Source of the DNA: an uncultured Eisenbergiella sp.
Lineage (GTDB): Bacteria > Bacillota > Clostridia > Lachnospirales > Lachnospiraceae
DNA length: 54,960 bases
Direction of reading: 5' to 3'
Assembly: GCA_947627215.1 (NCBI GenBank)
Contig: CANQVD010000024.1
Span: 1-54,960 of the forward strand
Shown: positions 6,886-15,770 of the stretch, piece by piece
Layout: each line of letters starts with the position of its first letter
Numbering within the stretch: position 1 is the stretch's first letter
Made by a program: the position numbers and the translations under genes
The notes under the pieces: model-generated
What the model saw: only the letters and a program-made list of their open reading frames with translations
Databases searched by the model: none
What the model was told of the DNA's origin: nothing

Positions 6886-8826
6886 TTGAAATCCTTAAGC
6901 ATAGATTTAGAGACATTTTCGTCGGTTGATCTGTCAAAATGCGGTGTTTACAAATATGCCGCCTCTCCTGATTTTGAAATACTGATCTTCGGTTATGCCG
7001 TTGATGGTGGCTGTGTTCGTGTAGTTGATCTTGCTTGTGGAGAAAGAATCCCGCAGAAAATCATCAACGCACTGGAAGATGAAGCTGTAACGAAGTGGGC
7101 GTTTAACGCCAATTTTGAACGTGTATGTCTATCAAGTTATTTGGGATACCCCGTTGGAGATTATCTGGAACCGCAGTCTTGGAAATGTACGAGGGTGTGG
7201 GCTGCGTATCTGGGATTGCCGCTATCGCTCGAAAGCGTGGGTGCCGTTCTCGGATTGGAGAAGCAGAAACTCTCTGAGGGCAAGGATCTCATTCGATACT
7301 TCTGTGTACCATGCAAGGAAACAAAAAATAACAACAGGAGAACACGGAACATGCCAAAACATGCTCCAGAGAAGTGGCAACGATTCAAGGCATATAACCT
7401 TCGTGATGTGGAAACGGAAATGCAGATACAGCAAAAACTATCTGCTTTTCCCGTACCTGATACTGTCTGGGAAGAGTACTGGCTCGATCAAGAGATCAAC
7501 GATCGCGGCATCTTCTTGGACATGCAGCTTGTCAGAAACGCTATCAGTATGGATGGGGAATCCCGTGAAGAGCTGACATCCACTATGAGAGAACTTACAG
7601 GATTGAGCAACCCAAACTCGGTTATCCAGATGAAAGAGTGGTTAGCTGAAAATGATCTTGAAACGGACACTCTTGACAAAAAAGCGGTGGCAGAACTACT
7701 GGAAACATCATCTGAACCACTCAGAAAGGTACTTGTTCTGCGTCAGCAGCTTGCAAAGTCCAGTGTAAAGAAATATACAGCAATGGAAAATGCGGTATGC
7801 CCAGACGGTCGTGCACGCGGTATGTTCCAATTTTACGGAGCGAATCGTACCGGGCGGTGGGCAGGACGCCTCATTCAATTGCAAAATCTGCCACAGAACC
7901 ATATGCCCGATTTGCAGCAAGCGCGGGAGCTTGTCCGGAGCGGTAACTTTGAGGCTTTAGATATGCTGTACGATTCCGTACCGGAAGTACTGTCAGAACT
8001 GATCCGGACAGCCTTTATTCCTACAGAGGGACGGAAATACATCGTTGCTGACTTCTCCGCTATCGAAGCTCGTGTCATTGCGTGGTTTGCCGGAGAACAC
8101 TGGCGGCTGGATGCTTTTGCAAATGGTGAGGACATCTACTGCGCATCAGCATCAAAAATGTTCCGTGTTCCGGTAGAAAAGCACGGTGTTAACGGACATT
8201 TGCGGCAAAAAGGCAAGGTGGCAGAATTGGCCTGCGGTTATGGCGGATCGGTCGGAGCTATGAAGGCGATGGGTGGCTCTGCTCTTGGGCTGTCTGACGA
8301 GGAACTCAAAAAAATAGTAACGGACTGGCGGACTGCATCACCTAACATAGTTCGTTTCTGGTGGGATGTCGACAAAGCAGTCAAGAACTGCATTCAACAC
8401 GGTACACCGACCGAAACCCACGGACTGCATTTCAGCTACCGTAGCAGAATGATGTTCATTCGTCTGCCAAGTGGGCGTGAGCTTGCCTACGGGCATCCGC
8501 GCATAGAAGAGAATAAGTTCGGTGGTGAGTCTGTGACCTATGATGGAGTAGGCAGTACAAAGAAATGGCAGCGCATAGAAAGCTACGGTCCAAAGTTTGT
8601 GGAAAACATCGTCCAGGCAACTGCGCGGGATATACTCTGTTACGCAATGCGGACACTAAGCACTTGTGCAATCGTAGCCCATGTTCATGATGAGATCATT
8701 ATTGAAGCCGATCCACGAATGTCTCTGCGAGTGGTCTGTGAGCAGATGGGTAGAACACCACCGTGGGCGCCGGGACTGCCGCTCCGGGCAGACGGTTACG
8801 AATGTGCGTTCTATAAAAAGGATTAG
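6886..8826 (+). CDS. Family A DNA polymerase
   Basis: 646 residues, the phage replicase. The N-terminal 3'-5' exonuclease starts with SIDLETFSSVDL, carrying the Asp/Glu pair of motif ExoI. In the polymerase part, motif A is VADFSAIEARVIAWF (near residue 385), the finger motif is KGKVAELACGYGGSVGA, and motif C is VHDEIIIE near residue 605. Length is normal for the short polymerase A of clostridial and Bacillus siphoviruses. The frame and the conserved N-terminus force a TTG start at 6886, behind a purine-rich AGGAAGG/GGTGG stretch. It should copy the phage genome with the VapE helicase-primase downstream. Confidence 0.93.
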   Translation: MKSLSIDLETFSSVDLSKCGVYKYAASPDFEILIFGYAVDGGCVRVVDLACGERIPQKIINALEDEAVTKWAFNANFERVCLSSYLGYPVGDYLEPQSWKCTRVWAAYLGLPLSLESVGAVLGLEKQKLSEGKDLIRYFCVPCKETKNNNRRTRNMPKHAPEKWQRFKAYNLRDVETEMQIQQKLSAFPVPDTVWEEYWLDQEINDRGIFLDMQLVRNAISMDGESREELTSTMRELTGLSNPNSVIQMKEWLAENDLETDTLDKKAVAELLETSSEPLRKVLVLRQQLAKSSVKKYTAMENAVCPDGRARGMFQFYGANRTGRWAGRLIQLQNLPQNHMPDLQQARELVRSGNFEALDMLYDSVPEVLSELIRTAFIPTEGRKYIVADFSAIEARVIAWFAGEHWRLDAFANGEDIYCASASKMFRVPVEKHGVNGHLRQKGKVAELACGYGGSVGAMKAMGGSALGLSDEELKKIVTDWRTASPNIVRFWWDVDKAVKNCIQHGTPTETHGLHFSYRSRMMFIRLPSGRELAYGHPRIEENKFGGESVTYDGVGSTKKWQRIESYGPKFVENIVQATARDILCYAMRTLSTCAIVAHVHDEIIIEADPRMSLRVVCEQMGRTPPWAPGLPLRADGYECAFYKKD

Positions 8827-8864
8827 TTGCGAACTGTAACTAATTTGGTGAGGAGGAAAACAGC

Positions 8865-9134
8865 ATGCAATATGAGCCTATCCAATCCATACACTTCCCT
8901 GCTTGCCCGAACCATCCAGATTGTTTTGCAAACAAAATGGGCAAGTGTATCTGCCTTAACGATAATAAATTCCATAGAGATTGCCCATTTTACAAAAACA
9001 ATGAAGATCATAGAAAAGAACTTCTCCGGTGCGGTAGGTACTTAAGGCAGACTGGACAGACAGAACTGCTTGAAAAATACAAGTTACTGGGGAGAACTAC
9101 CCGCGAAGCGTGGGATTACCCAGAGGAGGAATAG
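8865..9134 (+). CDS. Small Cys-rich, probably zinc-binding protein
   Basis: 89 residues with Cys at about positions 14, 20, 28, 30, 41 and 58, several in CPNHPDC and CICL contexts, followed by a charged helical tail. This spacing suggests one or two structural zinc sites. GAGGAGG stands 9 bases before the ATG. It sits between polymerase and the DUF4406-like gene; role unknown. Confidence 0.7.
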   Translation: MQYEPIQSIHFPACPNHPDCFANKMGKCICLNDNKFHRDCPFYKNNEDHRKELLRCGRYLRQTGQTELLEKYKLLGRTTREAWDYPEEE

Positions 9135-9137
9135 ATT

Positions 9138-9563
9138 ATGGGAATCAGCAAGTTTAACAGTGAGGGGTACCACGACCCGACAGCATATGCCGCACTCACG
9201 AGGATCGAGAATGCGGCAAAGAAAACATATCGACCACTTGTATACATCTGCTCCCCTTATGCTGGAAACGTAGAGAGAAATGTGAGCCTGGCAAAAGTAT
9301 ACAGCCGCTTTGCGCTACAAAATTCTTGCATCCCTATCACTCCGCATCTCCTATATCCGCAGTTTATGGATGACTCCGACCCAGAAGAGCGCAACCTTGC
9401 CCTGTTCATGGGTATGGTCCTACTCTGTAAGTGTGAGCAGTTGTGGGTTTTTGGAGAAACCATATCGGCAGGGATGAGCGGGGAAATAGAGAAAGCCAAA
9501 AAGAAAAACATCCCTATCCGGCGCTTCACCTCGGAATTGGTGGAGGTGACCAATCATGCGTAA
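9138..9563 (+). CDS. DUF4406/DUF7768-type protein, nucleoside deoxyribosyltransferase-like
   Basis: 141 residues. Marks of the family are VYICSPYAGNVERN, the PHLLYPQFMDD segment, MGMVLLCKCEQLWVFG and ISAGMSGEIEKA, which follow the strand order of the nucleoside 2-deoxyribosyltransferase fold, with Glu in the final helix. It may act on nucleotides or modified bases, but many phage copies have no tested activity. Its last 8 bases overlap the start of the primase/VapE gene, so the two are coupled. Confidence 0.8.
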   Translation: MGISKFNSEGYHDPTAYAALTRIENAAKKTYRPLVYICSPYAGNVERNVSLAKVYSRFALQNSCIPITPHLLYPQFMDDSDPEERNLALFMGMVLLCKCEQLWVFGETISAGMSGEIEKAKKKNIPIRRFTSELVEVTNHA

Positions 9564-11886
9564 TTTGAAAATCGCCTACGGAAATAGCCGCATGGATAAG
9601 CAGTGGAAGAATAATGAAATCAGTTGGCCGGACTTCTGCGCCAGAGTCAAATCCACGAAACGGACTACCGAGACAGTGGAAGAGTATCGCAAGCTGAAGA
9701 AAGGTGCGCAGGACAACATCAAGGACGTAGGCGGGTTCGTAGGTGGGCATTTGAAGTCAGGCAAACGCAGAAAAGGCTCTGTGCTGTGCCGGTCTATGCT
9801 GACATTGGATATGGATTACGGAGTGCCGGGTATCTGGGATGATATTACAATGCTGTTTAGTTTCTGCTGCTGTGTTTACTCTACGCATAAGCACACCCCA
9901 GAAAAACCACGGCTGAGACTTATCATCCCCCTCTCCCGTGACATCAGCGAGGATGAATATCCGGCGGTGGCGCGGATGGTGGCAAAAGATATCGGCATCG
10001 ATCTGTTCGATGATACTACCTACCAACCGCACCGCCTTATGTACTGGCCGTCCACATCTGCCAACGGAGAATTCATCTTTGAGGAGATGGATGGAGAACT
10101 GCTGAACCCAGATGCCTATCTCTCCAGATATGATGACTGGCGAGATGTATCGACTTATCCGGTATCCTCACGGCAGTCAGAGGCTATCTGTCGAGAAGTC
10201 AAGGAACAGGCAGACCCTCTTACCAAAGAAGGTGTAGTGGGGGCGTTCTGCCGTGCCTACGGCATTGAAGAAGCTATTGACAAGTTTCTGGGTAACGTGT
10301 ACGCACCATCAGCTATGACCGGCCGTTATGACTATATTCCGGCTGACTCCTCTGCAGGTGTTCAGATCTATGATAACAAGTTCGCATATAGCCACCATGC
10401 CACCGATCCAGCTTGTGACCGACTTCTAAACGCCTTTGACCTTGTACGCATCCACCTCTACGGTGACGATGACGAGAAAACATCCTTTAAGGCAATGACG
10501 GAGTTTGCTGTGAAGGATGACAAAGTAAAGCGTCAGCTTGCAGAAGAACGGCAGGTGGCGGCGCAAGCCGATTTTGACGATGAAGAATGGCAAACTGCTC
10601 TTGATCTGGATAAGCAAGGCCGCATCCGTGACACGCTCGATAACCTTGTTCTCATACTGCGCCATGATGAGGGCTTGCAAAACATTGCATTCAACTGCCA
10701 TCGGGACGGCATCGATGCCAATGGCGGACTACCATGGGAGCAGATCAAACGAGGATGGAGCGACTCAGACTATGCATCGCTGAAAGTTTATCTCTCACAG
10801 ACCTATGGTGTGTACTCACCTACGAAAACGAAAGATGCAGTCATAGCGGTTGCCGCCGAGCGCGCCTATCATCCGGTACGGGAATACCTTAATTCTCTGC
10901 CAGAGTGGGATGGTGTAAAGCGGGTAGATACGCTGCTGATCGACTATTTTGGTGCGGAAGACACAGGATACACTCGTGCAGTCATCAGAAAGACCATGGT
11001 AGCTGCCGTTGCCCGCATCTTCCGTCCGGGAACCAAGTTTGACAGTGTCCTCATCTTGAACGGTCCGCAAGGCATCGGAAAGTCCACATTCTTTTATAAA
11101 CTGGCTGGCGACTGGTTCTCTGACAGCCTGACTCTCACTGACATGAAAGATAAGTCGGGTCCGGAAAAGCTACAAGGATACTGGATTTTGGAACTCGGTG
11201 AGCTTGCTGGCATGAGAAAGACCGATGTAGAAACGGTCAAGTCCTTTCTGTCCCGTGTTGACGATAAGTATCGGGCATCTTATGGAGTCAATGTGGAGAA
11301 TCATCCGCGCCAGTGTGTCCTTGTCGGCTCTACAAATGCCGAGTCTGGTTTCCTGCGGGATCTCACAGGAAACCGACGTTTCTGGCCGGTGAAGGTTGGC
11401 GGAGCATCAGCAAAGAAGTCCTGGCAGCTCACCAGTCAGGAAGTAGAGCAGATTTGGGCTGAGACCTTGGTGCTGTATGCAAAGGGAGAGAAACTTTATC
11501 TGGAAGGTGATGAAGCCGCCGCTGCAGTAACAGAACAAGCGAATGCCATGGAGACGGATGAGCGTGAGGGGCTTGTACGGAGATATCTTGACACCCTTCT
11601 GCCGGAAGACTGGAAAGAGAAGTCACTTTTTGAGCGCCGGGATTATCTCAGTGACAGTGATTTTGGAGGCAAGCAAAGTGGGACTGTACAGCGTACCGCA
11701 GTCTGCAATATGGAAATCTGGTGCGAATGCTTCGGTAAGGACGGGGCGGCTATGAAACCAGCGGACTCCTATGCCATTGCCGCCATCATGCGGAAGATCG
11801 AAGGGTGGGAAAAAACGGACAGGACAACGTTCGCCATCTATGGGAGACAACGTGGATACAAGCGCAAGCTGTCCAATTCGGAATAA
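9556..11886 (+). CDS. Primase-helicase with VapE (superfamily 3-like) ATPase domain
   Basis: 776 residues. The N-terminal 300 residues look like a PrimPol-type primase (conserved LTLDMDYG with paired Asp, then the Arg/Lys/His-rich KPRLRLIIPLSRD and YQPHRLMYWPS). The C-terminal half is a VapE domain with Walker A GPQGIGKST near residue 502, followed by ILELGELAGM (Walker B-like) and STNAESGFLRD-LTGNRRFWPV. Such proteins start replication by unwinding and priming at the phage origin. The gene ends directly before a repeat-rich gap that may be that origin. Confidence 0.92.
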   Translation: MRNLKIAYGNSRMDKQWKNNEISWPDFCARVKSTKRTTETVEEYRKLKKGAQDNIKDVGGFVGGHLKSGKRRKGSVLCRSMLTLDMDYGVPGIWDDITMLFSFCCCVYSTHKHTPEKPRLRLIIPLSRDISEDEYPAVARMVAKDIGIDLFDDTTYQPHRLMYWPSTSANGEFIFEEMDGELLNPDAYLSRYDDWRDVSTYPVSSRQSEAICREVKEQADPLTKEGVVGAFCRAYGIEEAIDKFLGNVYAPSAMTGRYDYIPADSSAGVQIYDNKFAYSHHATDPACDRLLNAFDLVRIHLYGDDDEKTSFKAMTEFAVKDDKVKRQLAEERQVAAQADFDDEEWQTALDLDKQGRIRDTLDNLVLILRHDEGLQNIAFNCHRDGIDANGGLPWEQIKRGWSDSDYASLKVYLSQTYGVYSPTKTKDAVIAVAAERAYHPVREYLNSLPEWDGVKRVDTLLIDYFGAEDTGYTRAVIRKTMVAAVARIFRPGTKFDSVLILNGPQGIGKSTFFYKLAGDWFSDSLTLTDMKDKSGPEKLQGYWILELGELAGMRKTDVETVKSFLSRVDDKYRASYGVNVENHPRQCVLVGSTNAESGFLRDLTGNRRFWPVKVGGASAKKSWQLTSQEVEQIWAETLVLYAKGEKLYLEGDEAAAAVTEQANAMETDEREGLVRRYLDTLLPEDWKEKSLFERRDYLSDSDFGGKQSGTVQRTAVCNMEIWCECFGKDGAAMKPADSYAIAAIMRKIEGWEKTDRTTFAIYGRQRGYKRKLSNSE

Positions 11887-12109
11887 TGGACAGCGTTAGC
11901 CTGTCCTTTTAGCCGTCCGGTAGTTTGTCCGACAGCAAAAGCCAACAGTACAGGGCATAAAAGGCATTATTGGGACAAGTGGACAACCTAATAACTTTGA
12001 GGTTAGTAATAATAAAAGAAAAGGGTAGGCACGTCCGCATACGCATGTGTACGCGCGTATAGGAAATTTTAAGGCGTTGTCCACCACTTGTCCATAGAAG
12101 GGAGAGCGC
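11887..12109. other. Repeat-rich, AT-rich gap; candidate replication origin
   Basis: There is no gene here. GGACAAGTGGACAAC (11973-11987) faces its near-complement GTTGTCC..CACTTGTCC (12076-12093), and GCTGTCC/GGACAGC flank the VapE stop (11868-11894). Several further GTCC/GGAC words lie between. A 25-base perfectly alternating purine-pyrimidine run (12037-12061) sits next to an A-rich stretch (12000-12025). Position straight after the primase-helicase fits an origin; this is inference. Confidence 0.45.
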
Positions 12110-12400
12110 ATGAGGGAGAAAACAATAGAGCAGAAATTCGTAAAGGCAGTCAAAGCGATGGGGGGTATAGCGCCTAAATTCGCCTCTCCCGGATTCGATG
12201 GGATGCCAGACCGTCTGATGCTGATGCCGGGTGGAAGAATGGCATTTGTTGAGGTGAAAGCACCAGGTGAATCTCCCAGAGCATTGCAGACAGCAAGGCA
12301 CAGACTTTTGCGACTGTTGGGCTTTCAGGTATATGTGCTTGACAGTCAAGAGGATATAGCAAAAATCATCGAGGAGGTGATGACCAATGAAGCTTCATGA
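12110..12400 (+). CDS. VRR-NUC domain nuclease
   Basis: 96 residues, the length of the stand-alone phage VRR-NUC protein, a PD-(D/E)XK family that in FAN1 relatives cleaves branched DNA. Visible are the Glu of the first helix (EKTIEQKFVKAV), GFDGMPDRLML with the catalytic Asp, and the Glu-x-Lys strand MAFVEVKAPGE. It probably resolves branched replication intermediates. Its end overlaps the start of the SNF2 helicase gene by 14 bases. Confidence 0.9.
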   Translation: MREKTIEQKFVKAVKAMGGIAPKFASPGFDGMPDRLMLMPGGRMAFVEVKAPGESPRALQTARHRLLRLLGFQVYVLDSQEDIAKIIEEVMTNEAS

Positions 12401-13743
12401 ATACCAGAAATATGCGGCGCAGTTTATCAGAGAGCATCCAATATCCGCACTCCTGCTGGACATGGGCTTGGGTTGACAAAACCGTCATAACACTTACAGC
12501 GATCAATGATTTGCTGTTTGACAGTTTCGAGGTGCATAAAGTTCTGATTATTGCACCGTTGCGAGTAGCGAGAGACACATGGGCTGCAGAGATCAAGAAA
12601 TGGGAGCATCTGCGGAATCTGATATACAGTGTGGCCGTAGGAACGGTAGAAGAGCGCAGATCAGCATTGCAGAGAAAAGCGGATATCTACATCATAAACC
12701 GGGAAAATGTGCAGTGGCTGGTTGAGAGCAGCGGCATCTCATTTGATTTTGACATGGTGGTGATCGATGAACTGTCCTCCTTCAAAAACCATCAGGCAAA
12801 GCGATTCCGGGCCTTGATGAAAGTGAGACCGAAGGTAAAACGCATTGTTGGATTGACAGGAACACCAAGTGGAAATGGATTGATGGATCTGTTCGCTGAA
12901 TTCAAGTTGCTGGATATGGGACAGCGGCTGGGGAGATTTATCGGACAGTATCGTACTTCCTACTTCCAGCCGGATAAGAGAAACGGACAGATCATATTCT
13001 CCTACAAGCCACTCCCTGGTTCGGAGGATTCGATATATGAAAAAATCTCGGATATCACAGTTTCCATGAAAGCGACAGACCACTTGAAAATGCCAGAATT
13101 GATTTCAGCGGAGTATCCTGTGGTAATGACAGCCAATGAAAAGTCAAAGTACAATGAGATGAAGAAATCTCTGGTGTTATCTCTTGGTGATGAAGAGGTT
13201 ACCGCCGCTAATGCCGCTGCACTCTCAAACAAGCTGTCACAAATGGCGAATGGTGCTGTTTACGGCGACTGTGGAAAAATCCTGATTCTTCACGACAGGA
13301 AACTTGATGCCTTAGAGGATATCATTGAAAGCATGAATGGAAAGTCCCTTCTTGTAGCTTACTGGTTCAGGCATGACCTTGACCGCATTAAGGAACGGTT
13401 GCATAAGCTGCATATTCCCTTTTCTACGATGGACAGTGCAACCAGCATCACCCGTTGGAATCGTGGGGAACTTCCAGTAGGGCTTATCCATCCAGCATCT
13501 GCCGGGCATGGGCTGAACTTACAGTCTGGTGGCTCCACCCTTGTATGGTTTGGGCTGACATGGTCACTGGAATTATATCAACAGACCAATGCCCGCCTTT
13601 GGCGGCAGGGGCAGTCAGCGGAGACAGTAGTGATACAGCACATTATCGCAAAAGGCACAATCGATGAACGCATCCTGAAAGCTCTCCGGGAAAAGGATAG
13701 CGCACAGGCGGCGTTAATCGATGCTGTAAAAGCCAATCTATGA
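12387..13743 (+). pseudogene. SNF2-family helicase, frameshifted inside the ATP-binding loop
   Basis: From the ATG at 12387 (GAGGAGG 9 bases upstream) the frame reads MKLHEYQKYAAQF ... LLLDMGLG and then meets TGA at 12474-12476. The family then expects KT; a 4-base TGAC insertion (12474-12477) puts that Lys-Thr and all downstream motifs in the next frame. The second frame carries TLTAINDLL, a DEAH-type VIDELSSFK, and helicase motif VI (ARLWRQGQ) up to 13743. Full length would be about 450 residues. Even a shift at this point would leave an extra Asp in the P-loop. Either the gene is broken or the assembly has an error here; a downstream start at 12397 in the second frame has no ribosome site of its own and lacks the N-terminal motif. 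Confidence 0.8.
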
Positions 13744-13797
13744 CAATCAGAGCCAATCATAGTCAATCCGAGGGATCACTTTCCGGAGGTTATGATT

Positions 13798-14226
13798 ATG
13801 ACTGCAAAAGCCTATTTGAAACAGGCACGGTTTCTGGATCGCTGCATTAAAACCAAGATGCAACAGATATCATCGCTGGAAGATATCGCAACCCGCTGCA
13901 CAGTTACACTTTCTGACATGCCACGCAATCCGAATCGTGGTGGCTCACGGATGGCGGATGCGGTGGAAAAGATCGTTGATCTGGAAAAAGATATCAAAGG
14001 CGATATTTCAGAACTGGTAGCCCTTAAGCGTGAGATCATGACAACCATTTCCAAGTTGCATGATATCCAGCAACAACTGCTGTTGGAGAAACGGTATCTT
14101 TGCTATATGAAGTGGGAGGACATTGCAGCAGATCTGGGTGTAAGCCTTCAGCACGCCTACCGTATACACGGTCACGCCCTGCAAGAAATTGAGTCCGTTC
14201 TAAAAGATGAGAGTAAATGTGATTGA
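13798..14226 (+). CDS. DUF1492/ArpU-like phage transcription regulator
   Basis: 142 residues. A long N-terminal coiled coil (residues 5-95, with the motif RNPNRGGSRMADAVEKI) leads to a C-terminal helix-turn-helix (YLCYMKWEDIAADLGVSLQHAYRIHGHAL). Phage proteins with this plan are late-gene regulators near the terminase genes, related to sigma region 4 and RinA/ArpU proteins. I chose the ATG at 13798 because GGAGG then stands 8 bases upstream; an ATG at 13792 would leave only 2. It lies just before the packaging genes, as expected for a late switch. Confidence 0.8.
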   Translation: MTAKAYLKQARFLDRCIKTKMQQISSLEDIATRCTVTLSDMPRNPNRGGSRMADAVEKIVDLEKDIKGDISELVALKREIMTTISKLHDIQQQLLLEKRYLCYMKWEDIAADLGVSLQHAYRIHGHALQEIESVLKDESKCD

Positions 14227-14252
14227 ATGAGAGTATTTATCTGTGCTATAAT
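14223..14252 (+). promoter_or_regulatory. Strong sigma-A-type promoter before the packaging genes
   Basis: TTGAAT (14223-14228), an 18-base spacer and TGC-TATAAT (14244-14252) form a near-consensus promoter with extended -10. Transcription should start near 14259, right before the 22-bp hairpin at 14264. Confidence 0.75.
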
Positions 14253-14263
14253 TATAATAACGG

Positions 14264-14321
14264 ATAATGTAAAAGCCCTGCCGGGTTCTCCCTTTCTTTC
14301 CCGGCAGGGCTTTTACATTAT
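14264..14321 (+). terminator. 22-bp perfect hairpin with A-tract and T-tract, terminator or attenuator
   Basis: 14264-14285 pairs perfectly with 14300-14321; the loop is 14 bases and pyrimidine-rich. The GC core is flanked by AAAA and TTTT, so it can terminate in both directions. It ends the regulator gene's transcript but also starts about 5 bases after the expected start of the 14223 promoter, so most transcripts from that promoter might stop here unless an antiterminator acts. Confidence 0.8.
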
Positions 14322-14343
14322 GCCCATTTGGAGGTGGTTATGG

Positions 14344-14691
14344 ATGCCGACAAAACCAAAGCGCCCCTGTTCCTACCCAGGTTGTCCGAATCTATGCGTC
14401 GGACAGTACTGTGATGAACACGCAAAGCCTATGCGTGACAGCTACAACAGATACGAGCGGTCACCCGATGTAAATCGGAAGTACGGTAGAGCGTGGAAAC
14501 GAATCCGTGACCGCTACGCTGCGGCGCACCCACTATGTGAGATGTGTCTTAAGGAAGGACGATTAACTCCCGTAGAGGAAGTACATCACAAAAAACCTAT
14601 TTCGCAAGGTGGCACTCATGCGGAAAGTAATTTGATGAGTCTGTGCCAGTCGTGTCATACGAAGCTGCACCATGAGATTGGTGACAGGTAG
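14344..14691 (+). CDS. HNH endonuclease of the packaging module
   Basis: 115 residues. Zinc-binding Cys pairs (CSYPGCPNLC and CEMCLKEG ... CQSC) frame the HNH core: EEVHHKKPISQGG, then AESNLMSLCQSCHTKLH. HNH proteins next to terminase genes in cos phages nick at cos and are needed for terminase cutting. The ATG at 14344 follows GGAGG by 9 bases; the longer frame would run through the hairpin. It is followed directly by a probable cos region. Confidence 0.93.
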   Translation: MPTKPKRPCSYPGCPNLCVGQYCDEHAKPMRDSYNRYERSPDVNRKYGRAWKRIRDRYAAAHPLCEMCLKEGRLTPVEEVHHKKPISQGGTHAESNLMSLCQSCHTKLHHEIGDR

Positions 14692-14885
14692 GGGCGGTCA
14701 AAATCTCTACGGGAAATCATTTCGGACAGCGGTCCGGGGTCACGTGCAAAAAAATCGGTTTTCAAACGGGGTATTACCCCACCCCGGCTTGTAATTGAGG
14801 AACAGCACCCGGCTCACCTCTAAGTTGTGCGTACTGTGCCAGGTTGTTTAATTGCACAAGATGTCTTTGAATCGGAGGTGTGAGC
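14692..14885. other. Probable cos region between HNH and small terminase genes
   Basis: No gene. The gap holds symmetric GC-rich words, GGAC-AGCG-GTCC (14724-14735) and GGGGTA-T-TACCCC (14768-14780), with an A-run (GTGCAAAAAAATCGG) between. In many cos phages with an HNH gene the cohesive-end site lies in exactly this place with similar words. The nick position cannot be set from sequence alone. Confidence 0.5.
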
Positions 14886-15416
14886 ATGGCGAAAGATGGA
14901 ACGCAAAGAGGCGGTGCGAGGGTCGGAGCTGGAAGAAAGCCTAAGGCTCTAACCGAGAAAATCAGTGAAGGACTGAGTGCTTCCGTCTTGCAGTTTCCAG
15001 AGGAGCTGCTCGGTGTTGATATGCCTCCGGTAAAGGACTACTTGAAAGCGAAGCAGAAAAACGGTCGTAACCTTCTGGCGGAAGAAATCTATACAGAAAC
15101 CTACACATGGCTCAAAGCTCGTGGCTGTGATAAAGCTGTTTACTCACAACTTATAGAGCAGTATGCCATGAGCGTTTCCCGGTGGATTCAGTGTGAGGAG
15201 GCTATTTCAGAGTTTGGATTCCTCGCCAAGCATCCCACGACCGGAAATGCTATCGCATCTCCATACGTTTCCATGAGCCAAGCATACATGAAACAGGTAA
15301 ACCAGATTTGGTATCAGATCTTTCAAGTGGTCAAGGAGAATTGCAGCGGTGATTTTTCCCACACACCGATGGACGATACCATGGAGCGATTACTGACGGC
15401 AAGACAAAATCGCTGA
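14886..15416 (+). CDS. terS: Terminase small subunit, P27 family
   Basis: 176 residues with the P27 N-terminal signature RGGARVGAGRKPKAL, the DNA-binding part, followed by PPVKDYLKAKQKNG and a helical oligomerisation region (QLIEQYAMSVSRWIQCEEA) ending in the usual MDDTMERLL segment. It recognises the packaging site and recruits the large subunit. The ATG at 14886 follows GGAGG by 7 bases; GTG at 14880 is less likely. Unusually, the large subunit gene lies 7.3 kb downstream. Confidence 0.9.
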   Translation: MAKDGTQRGGARVGAGRKPKALTEKISEGLSASVLQFPEELLGVDMPPVKDYLKAKQKNGRNLLAEEIYTETYTWLKARGCDKAVYSQLIEQYAMSVSRWIQCEEAISEFGFLAKHPTTGNAIASPYVSMSQAYMKQVNQIWYQIFQVVKENCSGDFSHTPMDDTMERLLTARQNR

Positions 15417-15516
15417 GCCTATTACCGGGGCAGAGATCATCCCCGCCCTGGATTCCGATATACAAGATCTTTTTTCACCGGCAGACCTACAACCTATTAC
15501 TGACCATAGCATTGAT

Positions 15517-15753
15517 TTGAAACAGGAAACCGCAGATATCCAATCTTCCGCAGAAGCCTATCTACAGCGGACGGACCATGATACACAGGTTTTTCCACCT
15601 TTATTGAAGCAATTTTCTCTAAGTATCGTGAGGAGCCGTCAAAGCGATATGTATATTCCCAACGCCGGAGAAATTCTTGCAAACATTAGTTTGTCCTATA
15701 TAGCACAGGCAACCATTTTATGGAACAATATTGAAAAAATGTTCGAGGAATAA
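15517..15753 (+). CDS. Open frame of uncertain coding status, 78 residues
   Basis: The frame is open from 15397 to 15753 but has no ATG or GTG until well inside; a TTG at 15517 is the only early start and has no ribosome site. The predicted chain (DIQSSAEAYLQRTDHD ... LANISLSYIAQATIL) looks protein-like, with amphipathic helices. It may be the remnant of a larger gene, a product joined to the small terminase by frameshift, or chance. The gap 15417-15770 holds nothing else. Confidence 0.3.
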   Translation: MKQETADIQSSAEAYLQRTDHDTQVFPPLLKQFSLSIVRSRQSDMYIPNAGEILANISLSYIAQATILWNNIEKMFEE

Positions 15754-15770
15754 GGGGGGGACATAAGCAA

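Noticed and set aside
12474-12477. Programmed +1 frameshift of the RF2 type in the helicase gene
   Set aside because: The site GGT-TGA-C lacks a slippery codon and the upstream stimulator, and decoding would leave an extra residue in the P-loop; a plain insertion explains it better.
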